Positions 18,796-28,152 are shown, counted from the stretch's first letter. The stretch is 64,000 nt of DNA from Marinobacter salinexigens (GCF_008370345.1 NZ_VTUU01000003.1:248001-312000), one strand, 5' to 3'. A program made the numbers and translations. Notes: generated from the letters alone by a model not told the origin.

Positions 18796-19161
18796 TCAGG
18801 CAGCAACCGCCGCCTGAGCCACCGGGATCTCCAGCCGGATTTGATCATCGTCCAGCAGAACCGGATACACCTTCACCTGCACCGTCTCGTCCTCCAGGCA
18901 TTGCCCGGAACGCAGGCTGAAGTGCTGCTTGTACAATGGCGAAGCCACCACTGGCTCACCTTTCAGGTCCCCGGTAATACCCCGGGCCAGCACGTTAGAG
19001 CCACTGAATGGATCGGTATGACTGATCGCAAAAAGCGCAGGAAGACGATCCGGCAGATAAAACACCGCAACGGGTCCGTCTTCGGTCCAGACCGCGATAC
19101 CTGAATCCGGCACCAGATCAGCAACAGAGCAAACAGCATCCCAACGAGTACGAGCTTTCAT
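18796..19161 (-). CDS. nirD: Assimilatory nitrite reductase, small subunit
   Basis: This 121-residue protein is a Rieske-like NirD without the cluster ligands. Family blocks are CSVADLVPDSGIAVW, FAISHTDPFSG and ITGDLKGEPVVASPLYKQHFSLRSGQC. It works with NirB to reduce nitrite to ammonia with NADH. The ATG at 19161 has GGAG upstream; the open frame extends six codons further. It lies 159 bases downstream of nirB, an unusually wide gap that holds hairpin repeat C. Confidence 0.93.
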   Translation of the reverse strand: MKARTRWDAVCSVADLVPDSGIAVWTEDGPVAVFYLPDRLPALFAISHTDPFSGSNVLARGITGDLKGEPVVASPLYKQHFSLRSGQCLEDETVQVKVYPVLLDDDQIRLEIPVAQAAVAA

Positions 19162-19210
19162 AGTCTTCTCCAAATCCAAGTTATTCCGTTATCCCACAAT
19201 GGTTGGTAAG

Positions 19211-19298
19211 CGTGGGGTATGGGGGCCTTTCCGCAGGGAAAAATCTGTCCGAGCGCAGCGAGTTATTTTTCCCGGAGGAAAGGCCCCCATACCCCGCG
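19211..19298. repeat. Hairpin repeat C inside the nirB-nirD gap
   Basis: Arms 19214-19232 and 19277-19295 pair perfectly (19 bp), extendable to 22 with one wobble. The inner stem GGGAAAAAT/ATTTTTCCC (19236-19244 with 19265-19273) encloses the loop CTGTCCGAGCGCAGCGAGTT at 19245-19264. The loop is almost identical to those of repeats A and B, while the outer stem is unrelated. In the nirBD transcript it would fold between the two genes. Confidence 0.85.
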
Positions 19299-19320
19299 CA
19301 TACTCCCGGCGTTACATGTC

Positions 19321-21828
19321 TTAGGCGGATTCCAGAACCGGCCGCCGCTGATCCCGCTCCGTCGTCCACTCCTGCACCGGATCCTTTTTCTCCGGCGCAT
19401 TCACAAACTCCCGGAACCGCTTGCGCTTCTCCGGATCCTCCACCGCCGTCTTCCACTCACACTGGTAAGTGCCAACGATGTCTTCCATATGCTGCTCCAG
19501 CTCCTCGCCAATACCGAGACTGTCCTCGAGCACCACCTGCTTCAGATAATCCAGGCCACCCTCGAGGTTTTCCATCCAGACACTGGTACGCTGCAGCCGG
19601 TCAGCGGTGCGCACGTAAAACATCAGCACCCGGTCAATGGCGCGGATCAGCTCCTCATCATTCAGGTCCGTGGCAAACAGGTCAGCATGACGGGGGCGCA
19701 TCCCACCGTTGCCGCAGACGTAGAGGTTCCAGCCCTTGTCGGTGGCGATCACGCCAATGTCCTTGCTCTGGGCTTCCGCGCATTCCCGGGTACAGCCAGA
19801 GACGGCCAGTTTGATCTTGTGGGGCGCACGCAGGCCCTTGTAGCGATTTTCAAGATGGATCGCCATGCCCACGCTGTCCTGCACCCCATAGCGACACCAG
19901 GTGCTGCCAACACAGGACTTCACGGTACGCAGCGACTTGCCGTAGGCGTGACCGGTTTCAAAGCCGGCGGCAATCAGCTTCTCCCAGATTTCCGGCAACT
20001 CGGTCAGCGTGGCGCCGAACAGGTCGATACGCTGACCGCCGGTGATCTTGGTGTACAGGTCGTATTCCTTGGCTACCTGGCCCAGTACAATCAGCTTGTC
20101 CGGAGTGATTTCACCACCCGGTACCCGCGGTACGATGGAATAGGTACCGTTCTTCTGCATGTTGGCCATGAAGGTGTCATTGGTGTCCTGCAGCGGCACG
20201 TGGTCGGATGCCAGAATGTGATCGTTCCAGCAGGTGGCCAGGATCGAGCCGACGGCAGGTTTGCAGATATCACAGCCATAGCCCTTGCCATGCTGACGGA
20301 TCAGCGAACGGAAGCTGCGGATGCCATTCACTTTCACGAGATGGAACAGCTCCTGACGGCTGTACGGGAAGTGCTCGCAGATGTCCTTGCTGACCTCTAC
20401 ACCCCGTTTTTCCAGCTCGTTATCCACCACGTTTTTGAGCAGGGCGGCACAACCCCCGCAACCGGTACTGGCTTTTGTCTCGCCTTTGACGCTACCGAGA
20501 TCGCTACAGCCGGCATCAATAGCGCAGCAGATGTCTCCTTTGGTGACGTTATGGCAGGAACAGATAGAGGCCGTTTCCGGAAGAGCATCAGGGCCCAGCG
20601 CGGGGGCACCTCCCTGGCTTTCCGGGAGAATAAGGCTTTCGGCATTTTCCGGGAGATCGATACCGTTAAGGGCATATTGCAGCAAGGTGTCATAGTAACT
20701 GTTGTCACCGACCAGAATGGCACCGAGCAGCTTTTTGCCGTCGCTGCTGACCACCATCCGTCTGTAGTGGCCGGCCTGTTCATCGTTGTAGCGAATATTA
20801 CGCGCACCGGGAGTCTGGCCATGGGCATCGCCAATGGAGCCGACATCCACGCCAAGAAGTTTCAGTTTGGTGCTCATGTCGGCACCGGTGAAGGCGGCGT
20901 CACTGTCGCCGTTGAGCGCCGCTGAGAGGGTGCGTGCCATGGTGTAACCAGGCGCCACCAGGCCGAAGATACGCTGATTCCAGAGGGCACACTCGCCGAT
21001 GGCATGAATGTGCGGGTCCGAGGTGGTGCACTGGTTGTCGATGACGATACCGCCGCGCTCGCCAACATCGAGGCCGCTCTGGCGGGCGAGAGTGTCCTGG
21101 GGGCGGATACCGGCTGAGAACACAATCAGATCGGTTTCCAGGTGGCTGTCATCGCTGAAGTTCATCCGCAGCCGGGCTTCGTCGCCCTCGACAATCGCTG
21201 TGGTCGCCTTCTCGGTGTGTACCTGAACGCCCAGTTCCTCGATCTTGCTGCGCAGCACCGCGCCGCCGTCATCATCCAGCTGTACCGGCATCAGGCGCGG
21301 GGCGAACTCCACCACATGGGCATTCAGTCCCAGGCTTTTCAGAGCATTGGCAGCCTCAAGGCCCAGCAGGCCGCCACCGACAACAACGCCGGTTTTGCCG
21401 TCCTGGGCGCTGGCGCGGATGGCATCCAGATCTTCCAGGGTACGGTAAACAAAGCAGGCAGGGTGTTCCTTGCCCTCAATGGGGGGAACGAACGGATAGG
21501 AGCCAGTGGCCAGAACCAGTTCATCATAGTGATAGTCCCCTTTCGGGGTCGTCACGGTTCGGTTTTCGCGGTCAATGCCGGTAACCTGCTCGTTCAGGCG
21601 CAGGTTAATGCCTTGCTCGGCATACCAGTCGGCAGTGCCCATGGCGAGGTCGGCGTGGGTAGAGCCTGTGAAGTACTCCGACAGGTGGACCCGGTCATAG
21701 GCCAGTTGCTTCTCTTCGCCGAATACGATGATGTCGAAGCTGCTGGCAGCCTCTGATGCGGCAAACTGCTCAAGGAAGTGGTGGCCAACCATACCGTTGC
21801 CGATAACGATCAGGGTTTTCTTGCTCAT
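19321..21828 (-). CDS. nirB: Assimilatory nitrite reductase, large subunit
   Basis: This 835-residue enzyme reduces nitrite to ammonium. Domains in order are an FAD/NAD(P) oxidoreductase (residues 1-400, starting VIGNGMVGHHFLEQF), a BFD-like [2Fe-2S] domain with CSCHNVTKGDICCAI and STGCGGC (about 425-475), a nitrite/sulfite reductase ferredoxin-like half-domain, and the sirohaem-[4Fe-4S] domain with SCVGSTWCRYG and SGCTRECAEAQ. The open frame continues to 21888, but MSKKTLIVIGNG at 21828 has GAGGA upstream. It follows the FAD reductase gene by 28 bases in one operon read from a sigma-54/NasR-type leader. Confidence 0.96.
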   Translation of the reverse strand: MSKKTLIVIGNGMVGHHFLEQFAASEAASSFDIIVFGEEKQLAYDRVHLSEYFTGSTHADLAMGTADWYAEQGINLRLNEQVTGIDRENRTVTTPKGDYHYDELVLATGSYPFVPPIEGKEHPACFVYRTLEDLDAIRASAQDGKTGVVVGGGLLGLEAANALKSLGLNAHVVEFAPRLMPVQLDDDGGAVLRSKIEELGVQVHTEKATTAIVEGDEARLRMNFSDDSHLETDLIVFSAGIRPQDTLARQSGLDVGERGGIVIDNQCTTSDPHIHAIGECALWNQRIFGLVAPGYTMARTLSAALNGDSDAAFTGADMSTKLKLLGVDVGSIGDAHGQTPGARNIRYNDEQAGHYRRMVVSSDGKKLLGAILVGDNSYYDTLLQYALNGIDLPENAESLILPESQGGAPALGPDALPETASICSCHNVTKGDICCAIDAGCSDLGSVKGETKASTGCGGCAALLKNVVDNELEKRGVEVSKDICEHFPYSRQELFHLVKVNGIRSFRSLIRQHGKGYGCDICKPAVGSILATCWNDHILASDHVPLQDTNDTFMANMQKNGTYSIVPRVPGGEITPDKLIVLGQVAKEYDLYTKITGGQRIDLFGATLTELPEIWEKLIAAGFETGHAYGKSLRTVKSCVGSTWCRYGVQDSVGMAIHLENRYKGLRAPHKIKLAVSGCTRECAEAQSKDIGVIATDKGWNLYVCGNGGMRPRHADLFATDLNDEELIRAIDRVLMFYVRTADRLQRTSVWMENLEGGLDYLKQVVLEDSLGIGEELEQHMEDIVGTYQCEWKTAVEDPEKRKRFREFVNAPEKKDPVQEWTTERDQRRPVLESA

Positions 21829-21856
21829 GGTGTTGTCCTCTCTCATGGACAGCGGA

Positions 21857-23089
21857 TTACGCCGCTGCCTGGCAAAATTGTTTTCCAAAAGGCAGGAATG
21901 CCCGGTAAGGCGCGATGTTGGTGCCGTCGCTGATCAGTTCCTGGAACCAGGGGCCCTGGCTGGCATCTCCCACGAGGATGGCGCCCACCAGGCGGTTGTC
22001 GCGAACCAGGAGATGGCTGTAGGTGCCATTCTCGAAGTCCTGAGAAACCAATGATTCGGTCCGCATGTCGGGTGTCTGCAAACCGCAGGAGAACACCGGG
22101 ATACCGCTGATCTTGAGTCGGGTGGCGATTTCGGTCCGGGCGAATCCGTGGTCTCGCGCCTGGCCTGACAGCACTTGTGCCAGCACGCTGGCCTGTTGGT
22201 AACCTGGCTCTACAAGTCCAAAGGTCTGCTCTCCCAGCTGGCAGCATTCGCCGAGTGCGAAAATGTCGGGGTCGCTGGTCTGTAGCTGATTGTTCACCTG
22301 AATACCCCGACCGCAGTCCAGGCCAGCGCTCATCGCCAGTCCCCGGTTGGGAGTAATGCCGGTGGCGATGACCACCAGATCGGTACTGATCAGAGTCTGG
22401 TCTTCCAGCTGCACCGCCCGCACCTGATCCTTGCCCAGCAGGCGAACGGGAGAACGGGAAGTGAGTATATGAAGACCTCGGTCCTCAAGGGCGTCGGCGA
22501 GCAGTTCGCCACCGACCGGATCGAGTTGGCGGTTCAGCAGGTGTGAACCGCGATGTAGCAGGGTGACATCCATACCGCGACGACGCAGGCCGTCAGCAGC
22601 TTCCAGGCCGAGGAATCCGCCACCGACGACGACAGCCCTCTGGTGTTTCTCGCTGCGTTCGATGAGCTCGCGTGTGTCCCGAATGTCCCGGAACGACAGC
22701 ACACCTTCAAGTTCTTCGCCCGGGATGCCAAGGTGCGCTGGACGAGAACCAGTGGCCAGTATCAGAGTGTCATAACCCTGAACGCGGCCTGTTACGGTGG
22801 TCACTGTATGGTGTTCGCGATCAATCGACTGAACCGGCTCACCGTCATGCACCTGAATGCCGTTGGCCCGGAACCAGTTATCGGGGCGAAGAGTCAGGCT
22901 GGATTCGTCCGTATCACCAGCCAGCAGGCCCGAAAGCTGGATGCGGTTATAGGCGGGCCGGGATTCGCCGTTGAATACGATGATGTTCCGGTAAGCATCC
23001 GGGGCCCGGGCTGTCAGCTCTTCCAGGAACCGTTGAGCGACCATGCCGTGGCCACAAACCACGAGTGTGCGTGTTCTGTTAACTGCCAT
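21857..23089 (-). CDS. FAD-dependent NAD(P)H reductase of nitrate assimilation (NasC/NasB-like)
   Basis: This 410-residue flavoprotein resembles the first half of NirB (VCGHGMVAQRFLEEL, ATGSRP, VVVGGGFLGLEAADGL, GITPN, ALGECC). It lacks the BFD and sirohaem domains of NirB. In Klebsiella-type systems such a protein passes electrons from NADH to the nitrate reductase NasA, so that is the likely role; direct proof is not in the sequence. It is the first gene of the nirB-nirD operon. The product of the following gene is a near paralogue of its sequence. Confidence 0.8.
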   Translation of the reverse strand: MAVNRTRTLVVCGHGMVAQRFLEELTARAPDAYRNIIVFNGESRPAYNRIQLSGLLAGDTDESSLTLRPDNWFRANGIQVHDGEPVQSIDREHHTVTTVTGRVQGYDTLILATGSRPAHLGIPGEELEGVLSFRDIRDTRELIERSEKHQRAVVVGGGFLGLEAADGLRRRGMDVTLLHRGSHLLNRQLDPVGGELLADALEDRGLHILTSRSPVRLLGKDQVRAVQLEDQTLISTDLVVIATGITPNRGLAMSAGLDCGRGIQVNNQLQTSDPDIFALGECCQLGEQTFGLVEPGYQQASVLAQVLSGQARDHGFARTEIATRLKISGIPVFSCGLQTPDMRTESLVSQDFENGTYSHLLVRDNRLVGAILVGDASQGPWFQELISDGTNIAPYRAFLPFGKQFCQAAA

Positions 23090-23119
23090 AGTGCCTGTCC
23101 TCTTCGGTTTCCGGACAAC

Positions 23120-23218
23120 AAAAAAAGCCGGAGCATCTCATCCCGTCAGGGAATCGATGGTCCGGCGCCAATGCCAACAACAATGATCTGATGGTCCGGC
23201 CTAATCCGTGGCCGGGAC
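23120..23218 (-). promoter_or_regulatory. NasR-type antitermination leader of the nasC-like/nirBD operon
   Basis: Read on the minus strand, an upstream hairpin with arms GTCCCGGCC/GGCCGGAC (23194-23218) comes first. Next is a P2 hairpin, UUGGC-AUUGGC-GCCGG (23162-23177), whose hexaloop has A at position 1 and G at position 4. Last is an intrinsic terminator, arms 23127-23137 and 23156-23166 followed by seven U (23120-23126). P2 uses the terminator's 5' arm, so the two exclude each other. An 11-base direct repeat, GATGGTCCGGC, at 23156 and 23190 offers a second alternative pairing. NasR binding is inferred. Confidence 0.8.
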
Positions 23219-23240
23219 GTTCATCCTTACTGAAACTATT

Positions 23241-23257
23241 AGCGAGGTTCGTGCCAA
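23241..23257 (-). promoter_or_regulatory. Sigma-54 promoter of the nasC-like/nirBD operon
   Basis: The minus strand reads TTGGCACGAACCTCGCT, with the GG and GC dinucleotides at the exact -24/-12 spacing. The start site would fall near 23230, just before the first leader hairpin. A weak NtrC-like site, TGCCCT-N5-GGGGCG, lies about 100 bases upstream at 23330-23346. Confidence 0.78.
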
Positions 23258-23435
23258 TTTTATAAGTTCTTTAATATCATGCGGTTGAATGATTTCTGGC
23301 GTTTTTGCTGGCGGGAGGTCTGAAAAAACTGCCCTGCGATGGGGCGGTTTGCACGACTTTGAGGCTTTCGGTGGCGCATTAATTGCTGAGTAATTCGGGA
23401 TAGCAATGATTATGGCCTTGGGCCTGGAGTACTTT

Positions 23436-24743
23436 ATGAATACCCGAAAGCGGAAAACCCCCCCCCAGACTCCGAGCGCAGCGGACTACCTGATTGCCTC
23501 CCGGCAGTGTGAGTTGATGAACCTCCAGTACTTCCTGCAGATGGGAAAGCTGGTCCAGACCATCAGCAATCTGGTTCATGGGCTGCAAAGGGAACGGGGC
23601 GCTTCCAATGTATTCCTTGGTTCCGGCGGTGAGAAGTTCGCACAGGAAAGAAAAGCCATGGTTGCGGATTCAGAACAGCTGGCGACGCTTTTTTATCAGG
23701 CTCTGTCCGAAGTGCACGGTGAGCTGACCGGGCACACCGTCAGCAGCCATCTGCTGAACCATATAGCCGCCGCCCTGCATGGGCTGGAGGCCTTGCAGAG
23801 CTTGCGTGAACAGGTGCACAACCAGGCTCTGACCGCAGCCGAGGCTACAGATGCATACTGTAGCCTTATTCATAACCTTATCACCGTGGTATTTGAGGCC
23901 GCCGACACGGTGGCAGATCCCTCAATTGCTGGCCTTTTGGTGGCGATGGTGCACCTGATGAACGGCAAAGAGTATTGCGGACAGGAGCGGGCCGCGGGGT
24001 CAGCAGGTTTCTCAAGTGGTGCCTTTGACAGTGCACTAACACAGCGCATGATGCACCTTGTTGAGGCGCAGGAACGCTGCTTTGACGTGTTTTTCGGGTT
24101 TGCGGACGATGAAAGCAAGGGGCTATGGCAAGCTTTGAGGGCCCATGAGCGCGAGCAGGAAATTGAACGCTTCCGCCAGTTGGGCTGTTCTGTGGGCCGA
24201 TACAAGACTCTGGATCCGGAGCTGGCGGACAGCTGGTTCAGCCTGATGACTGAGCGAATGGATGCGCTCAAGGAAGTGGAGGATGCAGTTGAGGGCAGTT
24301 TCCATGCCCGCTGTGTTGAGCGTTTCGCCGAGGCGCGAAATTCCCTGGCACACCAGGAAACTCTGATCGCATCGCTGGATGGTCAGGAACAGGGGCCCAA
24401 GCCCGTGCTGGTGCTGTGTGAAACTGCAGGCGAGTCTGGTACCAGTCAGGCTGGTGAAACCTGGTCCAGCGAGGGTGTGAGTCAGCAGTTCGGACGTTCC
24501 ATCTTTGATCTGGTGCAGGAGCAAAGCCGCCGTTTGCAGCAGATGCAGGATGAACTGCAGTCAGCCAAGGAAGCACTGGAGGACCGGAAAACCCAGGAAA
24601 AGGCCGTGCTGCTGTTGATGGAAAGCCGTGGTATCGATAATGATCAGGCGCACCGGGTATTGCGCAAGCTGGCCATGGACCAGGGCCGAAAACTCCCGGA
24701 GGTTGCCCGGGCCCTGGTGTCCATGGCCGATTTACTGAAGTGA
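23436..24743 (+). CDS. nasR: Nitrate-responsive transcription antiterminator (NIT + ANTAR)
   Basis: This protein of about 435 residues has an N-terminal NIT-type nitrate sensor domain (residues about 40-290; the block GLQRERGASNVFLGSGG with Arg residues is typical) and a C-terminal ANTAR RNA-binding domain (residues about 375-432, ALEDRKTQEKAVLLLMESRGIDNDQAHRVLRKLAMDQG). In Klebsiella, NasR binds nitrate or nitrite and stops termination in the nasF leader. I chose the ATG at 23436 (GGAG six bases before); an ATG at 23406 is possible. A run of nine C at 23458-23466 follows the start. It is divergent from the nasC-like operon. Confidence 0.93.
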   Translation: MNTRKRKTPPQTPSAADYLIASRQCELMNLQYFLQMGKLVQTISNLVHGLQRERGASNVFLGSGGEKFAQERKAMVADSEQLATLFYQALSEVHGELTGHTVSSHLLNHIAAALHGLEALQSLREQVHNQALTAAEATDAYCSLIHNLITVVFEAADTVADPSIAGLLVAMVHLMNGKEYCGQERAAGSAGFSSGAFDSALTQRMMHLVEAQERCFDVFFGFADDESKGLWQALRAHEREQEIERFRQLGCSVGRYKTLDPELADSWFSLMTERMDALKEVEDAVEGSFHARCVERFAEARNSLAHQETLIASLDGQEQGPKPVLVLCETAGESGTSQAGETWSSEGVSQQFGRSIFDLVQEQSRRLQQMQDELQSAKEALEDRKTQEKAVLLLMESRGIDNDQAHRVLRKLAMDQGRKLPEVARALVSMADLLK

Positions 24744-24749
24744 TGAAAC

Positions 24750-25607
24750 TCAGGCCCTCGCGGCCTGAGCCTCTTCCTGTTCTGGTTCAACGGTGCTGGC
24801 GCGGGTGGGTTTGATGGTTTCCAGCTTGCGCTGCTTTTCATAGAGAAATTTCAGGACTTCCTGGCGGTAATGCACATAGGTGGGATCGTCGGCCAGGGTG
24901 ACCCGGTTGCGTGGTCTTGGTAAATCAATGTGCAGATCCTCGCCTACGGTGGCTGCCGGGCCGTTGGTCATCATGATGATACGGTCGGACAGGAGTACGG
25001 CTTCGTCGACATCGTGAGTGATCATGATCACGGTGTTGTTCAGCTCCTGCTGGATCTCCATCAGGGAATCCTGAAGATGCGCCCGGGTCAGGGCATCCAG
25101 TGCACCAAAAGGCTCATCCATCAGCAACACACTTGGCTTCATGGCCAGAGCCCGCGCGATACCGACTCGTTGGGCCATCCCTCCGGAAATCTCGCCAGGG
25201 CGCTTGTTGGCAGCATGGGCCATGTTGACCAGTTCCAGATTGTGCGTGATCCAGTCCCGGCGTTCCTGTTTGGACATAGTCTTGCGAAACACCTGTTGCA
25301 CCGCGAGTTCCACGTTTTCGTGCACCGTCAGCCAGGGCATCAGGGCGTGGTTCTGGAACACCACGGCCCGTTCCGGGCCGGGAGAGTTCACTTCATGGCC
25401 GTTGAGCACACAGCCGCCTTTGGTGGCCTGTAGCAGCCCGGCAACAATGTTCAGCACAGTGGATTTACCACAGCCGGAGTGGCCAATCAGGGACACGAAC
25501 TCGCCCTTATTAATTTTCAGGTTGACGTTATCGAGGGCGATAAACGAGCCTTTCGGGGTATCGAAGGCCATTTCTACGCCGGTCAGTTCCAGATGTGACT
25601 TGCTCAT
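24750..25607 (-). CDS. nasD: Nitrate ABC transporter, ATP-binding subunit
   Basis: This 285-residue ABC ATPase has GHSGCGKSTVLN (Walker A), the signature [31 protein letters not shown] (Walker B) and the H-loop ITHDVDEAVLLSD. It powers nitrate/nitrite uptake with the permease and binding protein encoded just upstream on the same strand. It is last in the operon and overlaps none, lying 9 bases after the permease gene. Equivalent names are NrtD/NasD. It converges on nasR with a six-base gap. Confidence 0.92.
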   Translation of the reverse strand: MSKSHLELTGVEMAFDTPKGSFIALDNVNLKINKGEFVSLIGHSGCGKSTVLNIVAGLLQATKGGCVLNGHEVNSPGPERAVVFQNHALMPWLTVHENVELAVQQVFRKTMSKQERRDWITHNLELVNMAHAANKRPGEISGGMAQRVGIARALAMKPSVLLMDEPFGALDALTRAHLQDSLMEIQQELNNTVIMITHDVDEAVLLSDRIIMMTNGPAATVGEDLHIDLPRPRNRVTLADDPTYVHYRQEVLKFLYEKQRKLETIKPTRASTVEPEQEEAQAARA

Positions 25608-25616
25608 GGGGATACC

Positions 25617-26612
25617 TCACTCGTTCCAGGCGACTTTTTTCTGAATCAACAGCATGATGCGATCAAGCATGAAGCCGATAAGGCCGATGGCCAGCACCGC
25701 GACCATGATTCGGCTCAGGGACTGGCTGCTTCCGTTCTGAAACTCGTCCCAGACAAACTTTCCGAGGCCGGGGCTCTGGGCCAGCATTTCAGCGGCAATC
25801 AGTACCATCCAGGCAATACCGAGGGAGACCCGGAGGCCGGTGAAGATCATTGGCACTGATGAGGGCAGCACGACCTTGCGGACGTGAGTCCAGAAAGACA
25901 GCCGGAGAACACGGGACACGTTCAACAGATCCGGGTTGACTGCCGCCACGCCAACACTCGTGTTGATCAGGGTTGGCCACAGGCTGCAAAGGGTGACGGT
26001 GATCATTGACGTCAGGAAGGACTTCTCGAACATCGGGTCGTCACTGACATAGGTTGCTGACACCACCATCGTCACCAGCGGTAGCCAGGCCAGAGGGGAG
26101 ACCGGCTTGAATACCTGGATCAGCGGATTGACCGCCGCCTGAAAATAGCGATTGAGACCGAACACGATACCCAGCGGAACTGCAATCACCGTGGCAAGGA
26201 CAAAACCTGCCAGGACGGTGACCAGACTGGTGCCCACCTGATCGAGGAAGGTCGGAGCGCCCGGATAGGGGCGGATTTTGACCTCCGCAGATGGGTCTTT
26301 CTCCAGGAGGCGCTGATTGCGTACTTCCTGCATGGTGACGAACTTGTCTGCCCGCTCCCGCTGATTGACATGTTCCTGCCAGAGCTGGCCGCCCTGCTCC
26401 CAGACCTGGACCGGCCCGGGAAAGGCGCCCAGAGAAGTGTTGACCTGTGGCGCGGCGAGGTGCCAGAAACCCAGGAAAACCAGGATCCCGATCATTGGCA
26501 GCAGTATCTGCTTGCCGACGCTGGCCGGATTTGGAACCGACAGCCTGGCGATCAGGGCTTTGACGCCGCTCGTGGGACTGTTTTCAGGCGCTGAAGTGGT
26601 TAACGTAGTCAT
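25617..26612 (-). CDS. nasE: Nitrate ABC transporter, permease subunit
   Basis: This 331-residue inner-membrane protein has about six hydrophobic helices and the binding-protein-dependent permease loop VSLGIAWMVLIAAEMLAQSPGLG, matching the NrtB/NasE/SsuC group. An insert of about 70 residues between the first and second helices, with the segment ADKFVTMQEVRNQRLLEKDPS, is a typical NrtB feature. It lies between the binding-protein and ATPase genes, with short gaps of 23 and 9 bases. Confidence 0.92.
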   Translation of the reverse strand: MTTLTTSAPENSPTSGVKALIARLSVPNPASVGKQILLPMIGILVFLGFWHLAAPQVNTSLGAFPGPVQVWEQGGQLWQEHVNQRERADKFVTMQEVRNQRLLEKDPSAEVKIRPYPGAPTFLDQVGTSLVTVLAGFVLATVIAVPLGIVFGLNRYFQAAVNPLIQVFKPVSPLAWLPLVTMVVSATYVSDDPMFEKSFLTSMITVTLCSLWPTLINTSVGVAAVNPDLLNVSRVLRLSFWTHVRKVVLPSSVPMIFTGLRVSLGIAWMVLIAAEMLAQSPGLGKFVWDEFQNGSSQSLSRIMVAVLAIGLIGFMLDRIMLLIQKKVAWNE

Positions 26613-26635
26613 ATCATCCTCCTGTAGACGCCGGT

Positions 26636-28021
26636 TCAGGGCGTCTCTGAGCCTTTCAGCCCGATCTCGAACTGGTCGATGTAGGCATTCGGTTGACGAG
26701 GGGTGAAGGCGACACCATCAATCAGTTCGCCCTGACCCGGACGGGCAAAGTTTTCCTCACTGAAATCCGGGAAGTCCTCTGCACTGAGCAGGCCGTCCTC
26801 AATCAGGGATTTGGCGGCTTCTGCGTAAATGTCACCACGGTAGACCCGGGCCGCCGTTTCCATGTACCAGGCGTCGGACTTGGCTTCCGGAATCTGTCCC
26901 CAGCGACGCATCTGGCTCAGGTACCAGATGGCGTCTGACGGGTACGGGTAGGTGGCGTGGTAACGGAAAAACACGTTGAAGTCCGGGACTTCCCGAATAT
27001 CACCTTTTTCGTATTCGAAGGTGCCGGTCATGGAGTTCGCGATGACTTCTGCATCGGCGCCCACGTAACTCGGACGGGACAGAATTTCCACCGCTTCCTC
27101 ACGATTGGCGTTGTTGTTCTCATCCAGCCAGTGGGCAGCGCGGATCAATGCACGAAGCAGGTGCAGGTGGGTATTCGGGTTTTCCTTGGCCCATTGTTCT
27201 GTCACCCCGAAGACCTTCTCAGGATTGTTGGGCCAGATCTCGTAGTCAGTGATGACAGGAACACCAATGCCTTTGAACACCGCCTGCTGATTCCATGGTT
27301 CACCGACGCAGTAGCCCTGTATGGTGCCGGCCTCCATGGTTGCCGGCATCTGCGGCGGGGGGGTCACGGACAGATGCACATCGGCTTCCAGAGTTCCGCT
27401 GGTATCCCCTCGCTGTGGCGCGTAGTAGCCAGGATTCAGGCCCCCGGCTGCCAGCCAGTAACGGAGTTCGTAGTTATGGGTCGATACCGGAAAGACCATG
27501 CCCATGCGGAAGCGCTCACCTTCTGCCTTTGAAGCCTCAACCACCGGTTTCAGGGCACTGGCGCTGATGGGATGTACCGGCTTGCCGTCCTCGGCAGGCA
27601 GGTTTTTACTCATGTCGTCCCAGACTTGATTGGACACTGTAATGCCATTGCCGTTCAGGTCCATACTAAAGGCGGTGATGATGTCTGCCTGAGTTCCATA
27701 ACCAATGGTGGCGCCAAGGGGCTGGCCTGCCAGCATGTGGGCACCATCCAGTTCGCCGGTGATGACCCGGTCCAGTAACACCTTCCAGTTGGCCTGAGCC
27801 TCCAGCTCAACGAACAGCCCTTCATCCATAAAGAAACCCTGTTCCCAGGCAACGGCAAGAGGGGCCATGTCTGTCAGTTTGATGAAACCGAGTTTGAGGT
27901 CCGGTTTCTCTGCCGCTCCGATCTCGGCCTGGGCTATCCCGGCACCGGAGATCAGGGAGATGGTTGCTGCCATACAGGCGGCGCGTCTGAGCTTTCTGAT
28001 GAACTGCTGTGGTTGTTTCAT
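26636..28021 (-). CDS. nasF: Nitrate ABC transporter, periplasmic binding protein
   Basis: This 461-residue NrtA/NasF-type protein begins with a signal peptide ([24 protein letters not shown], cut near residue 32). [20 protein letters not shown] and the block [17 protein letters not shown] are characteristic, and [23 protein letters not shown] lies in the C-terminal lobe. It captures nitrate in the periplasm. It is the first gene of the ABC operon, behind a 120-base leader with a terminator. The basic KRRR-type twin-arginine motif is absent, so Sec export is expected. Confidence 0.93.
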   Translation of the reverse strand: MKQPQQFIRKLRRAACMAATISLISGAGIAQAEIGAAEKPDLKLGFIKLTDMAPLAVAWEQGFFMDEGLFVELEAQANWKVLLDRVITGELDGAHMLAGQPLGATIGYGTQADIITAFSMDLNGNGITVSNQVWDDMSKNLPAEDGKPVHPISASALKPVVEASKAEGERFRMGMVFPVSTHNYELRYWLAAGGLNPGYYAPQRGDTSGTLEADVHLSVTPPPQMPATMEAGTIQGYCVGEPWNQQAVFKGIGVPVITDYEIWPNNPEKVFGVTEQWAKENPNTHLHLLRALIRAAHWLDENNNANREEAVEILSRPSYVGADAEVIANSMTGTFEYEKGDIREVPDFNVFFRYHATYPYPSDAIWYLSQMRRWGQIPEAKSDAWYMETAARVYRGDIYAEAAKSLIEDGLLSAEDFPDFSEENFARPGQGELIDGVAFTPRQPNAYIDQFEIGLKGSETP

Positions 28022-28052
28022 GCTGTGCTACCTCGCCACGTTTTTTGCAGAC

Positions 28053-28101
28053 AAAAAAAAGCGCCTGCCCTCCGTTACCGGAAGGCAGGCGCCTATGCCT
28101 G
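28053..28101 (-). promoter_or_regulatory. NasR-type antitermination leader of the nitrate ABC operon
   Basis: On the minus strand a perfect five-pair hairpin, CAGGC-AUAGGC-GCCUG (28086-28101), has a hexaloop with A1 and G4. Its 3' arm overlaps the 5' arm of a strong terminator, GGCAGGCGC/GCGCCTGCC capped by CGGA/TCCG pairs, followed by eight U (28053-28060). Only one of the two structures can form. The layout matches the Klebsiella nasF leader; NasR binding is inferred. Confidence 0.85.
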
Positions 28102-28152
28102 ATGGAATGTCTAATGGTCCAATGTTCTGAAGTTCTGTCTGGTGTTTTCTGA

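Noticed and set aside
19219..20925. Plus-strand open frame of 568 codons
   Set aside because: Antisense to nirB, which is fully convincing; it starts inside repeat C.
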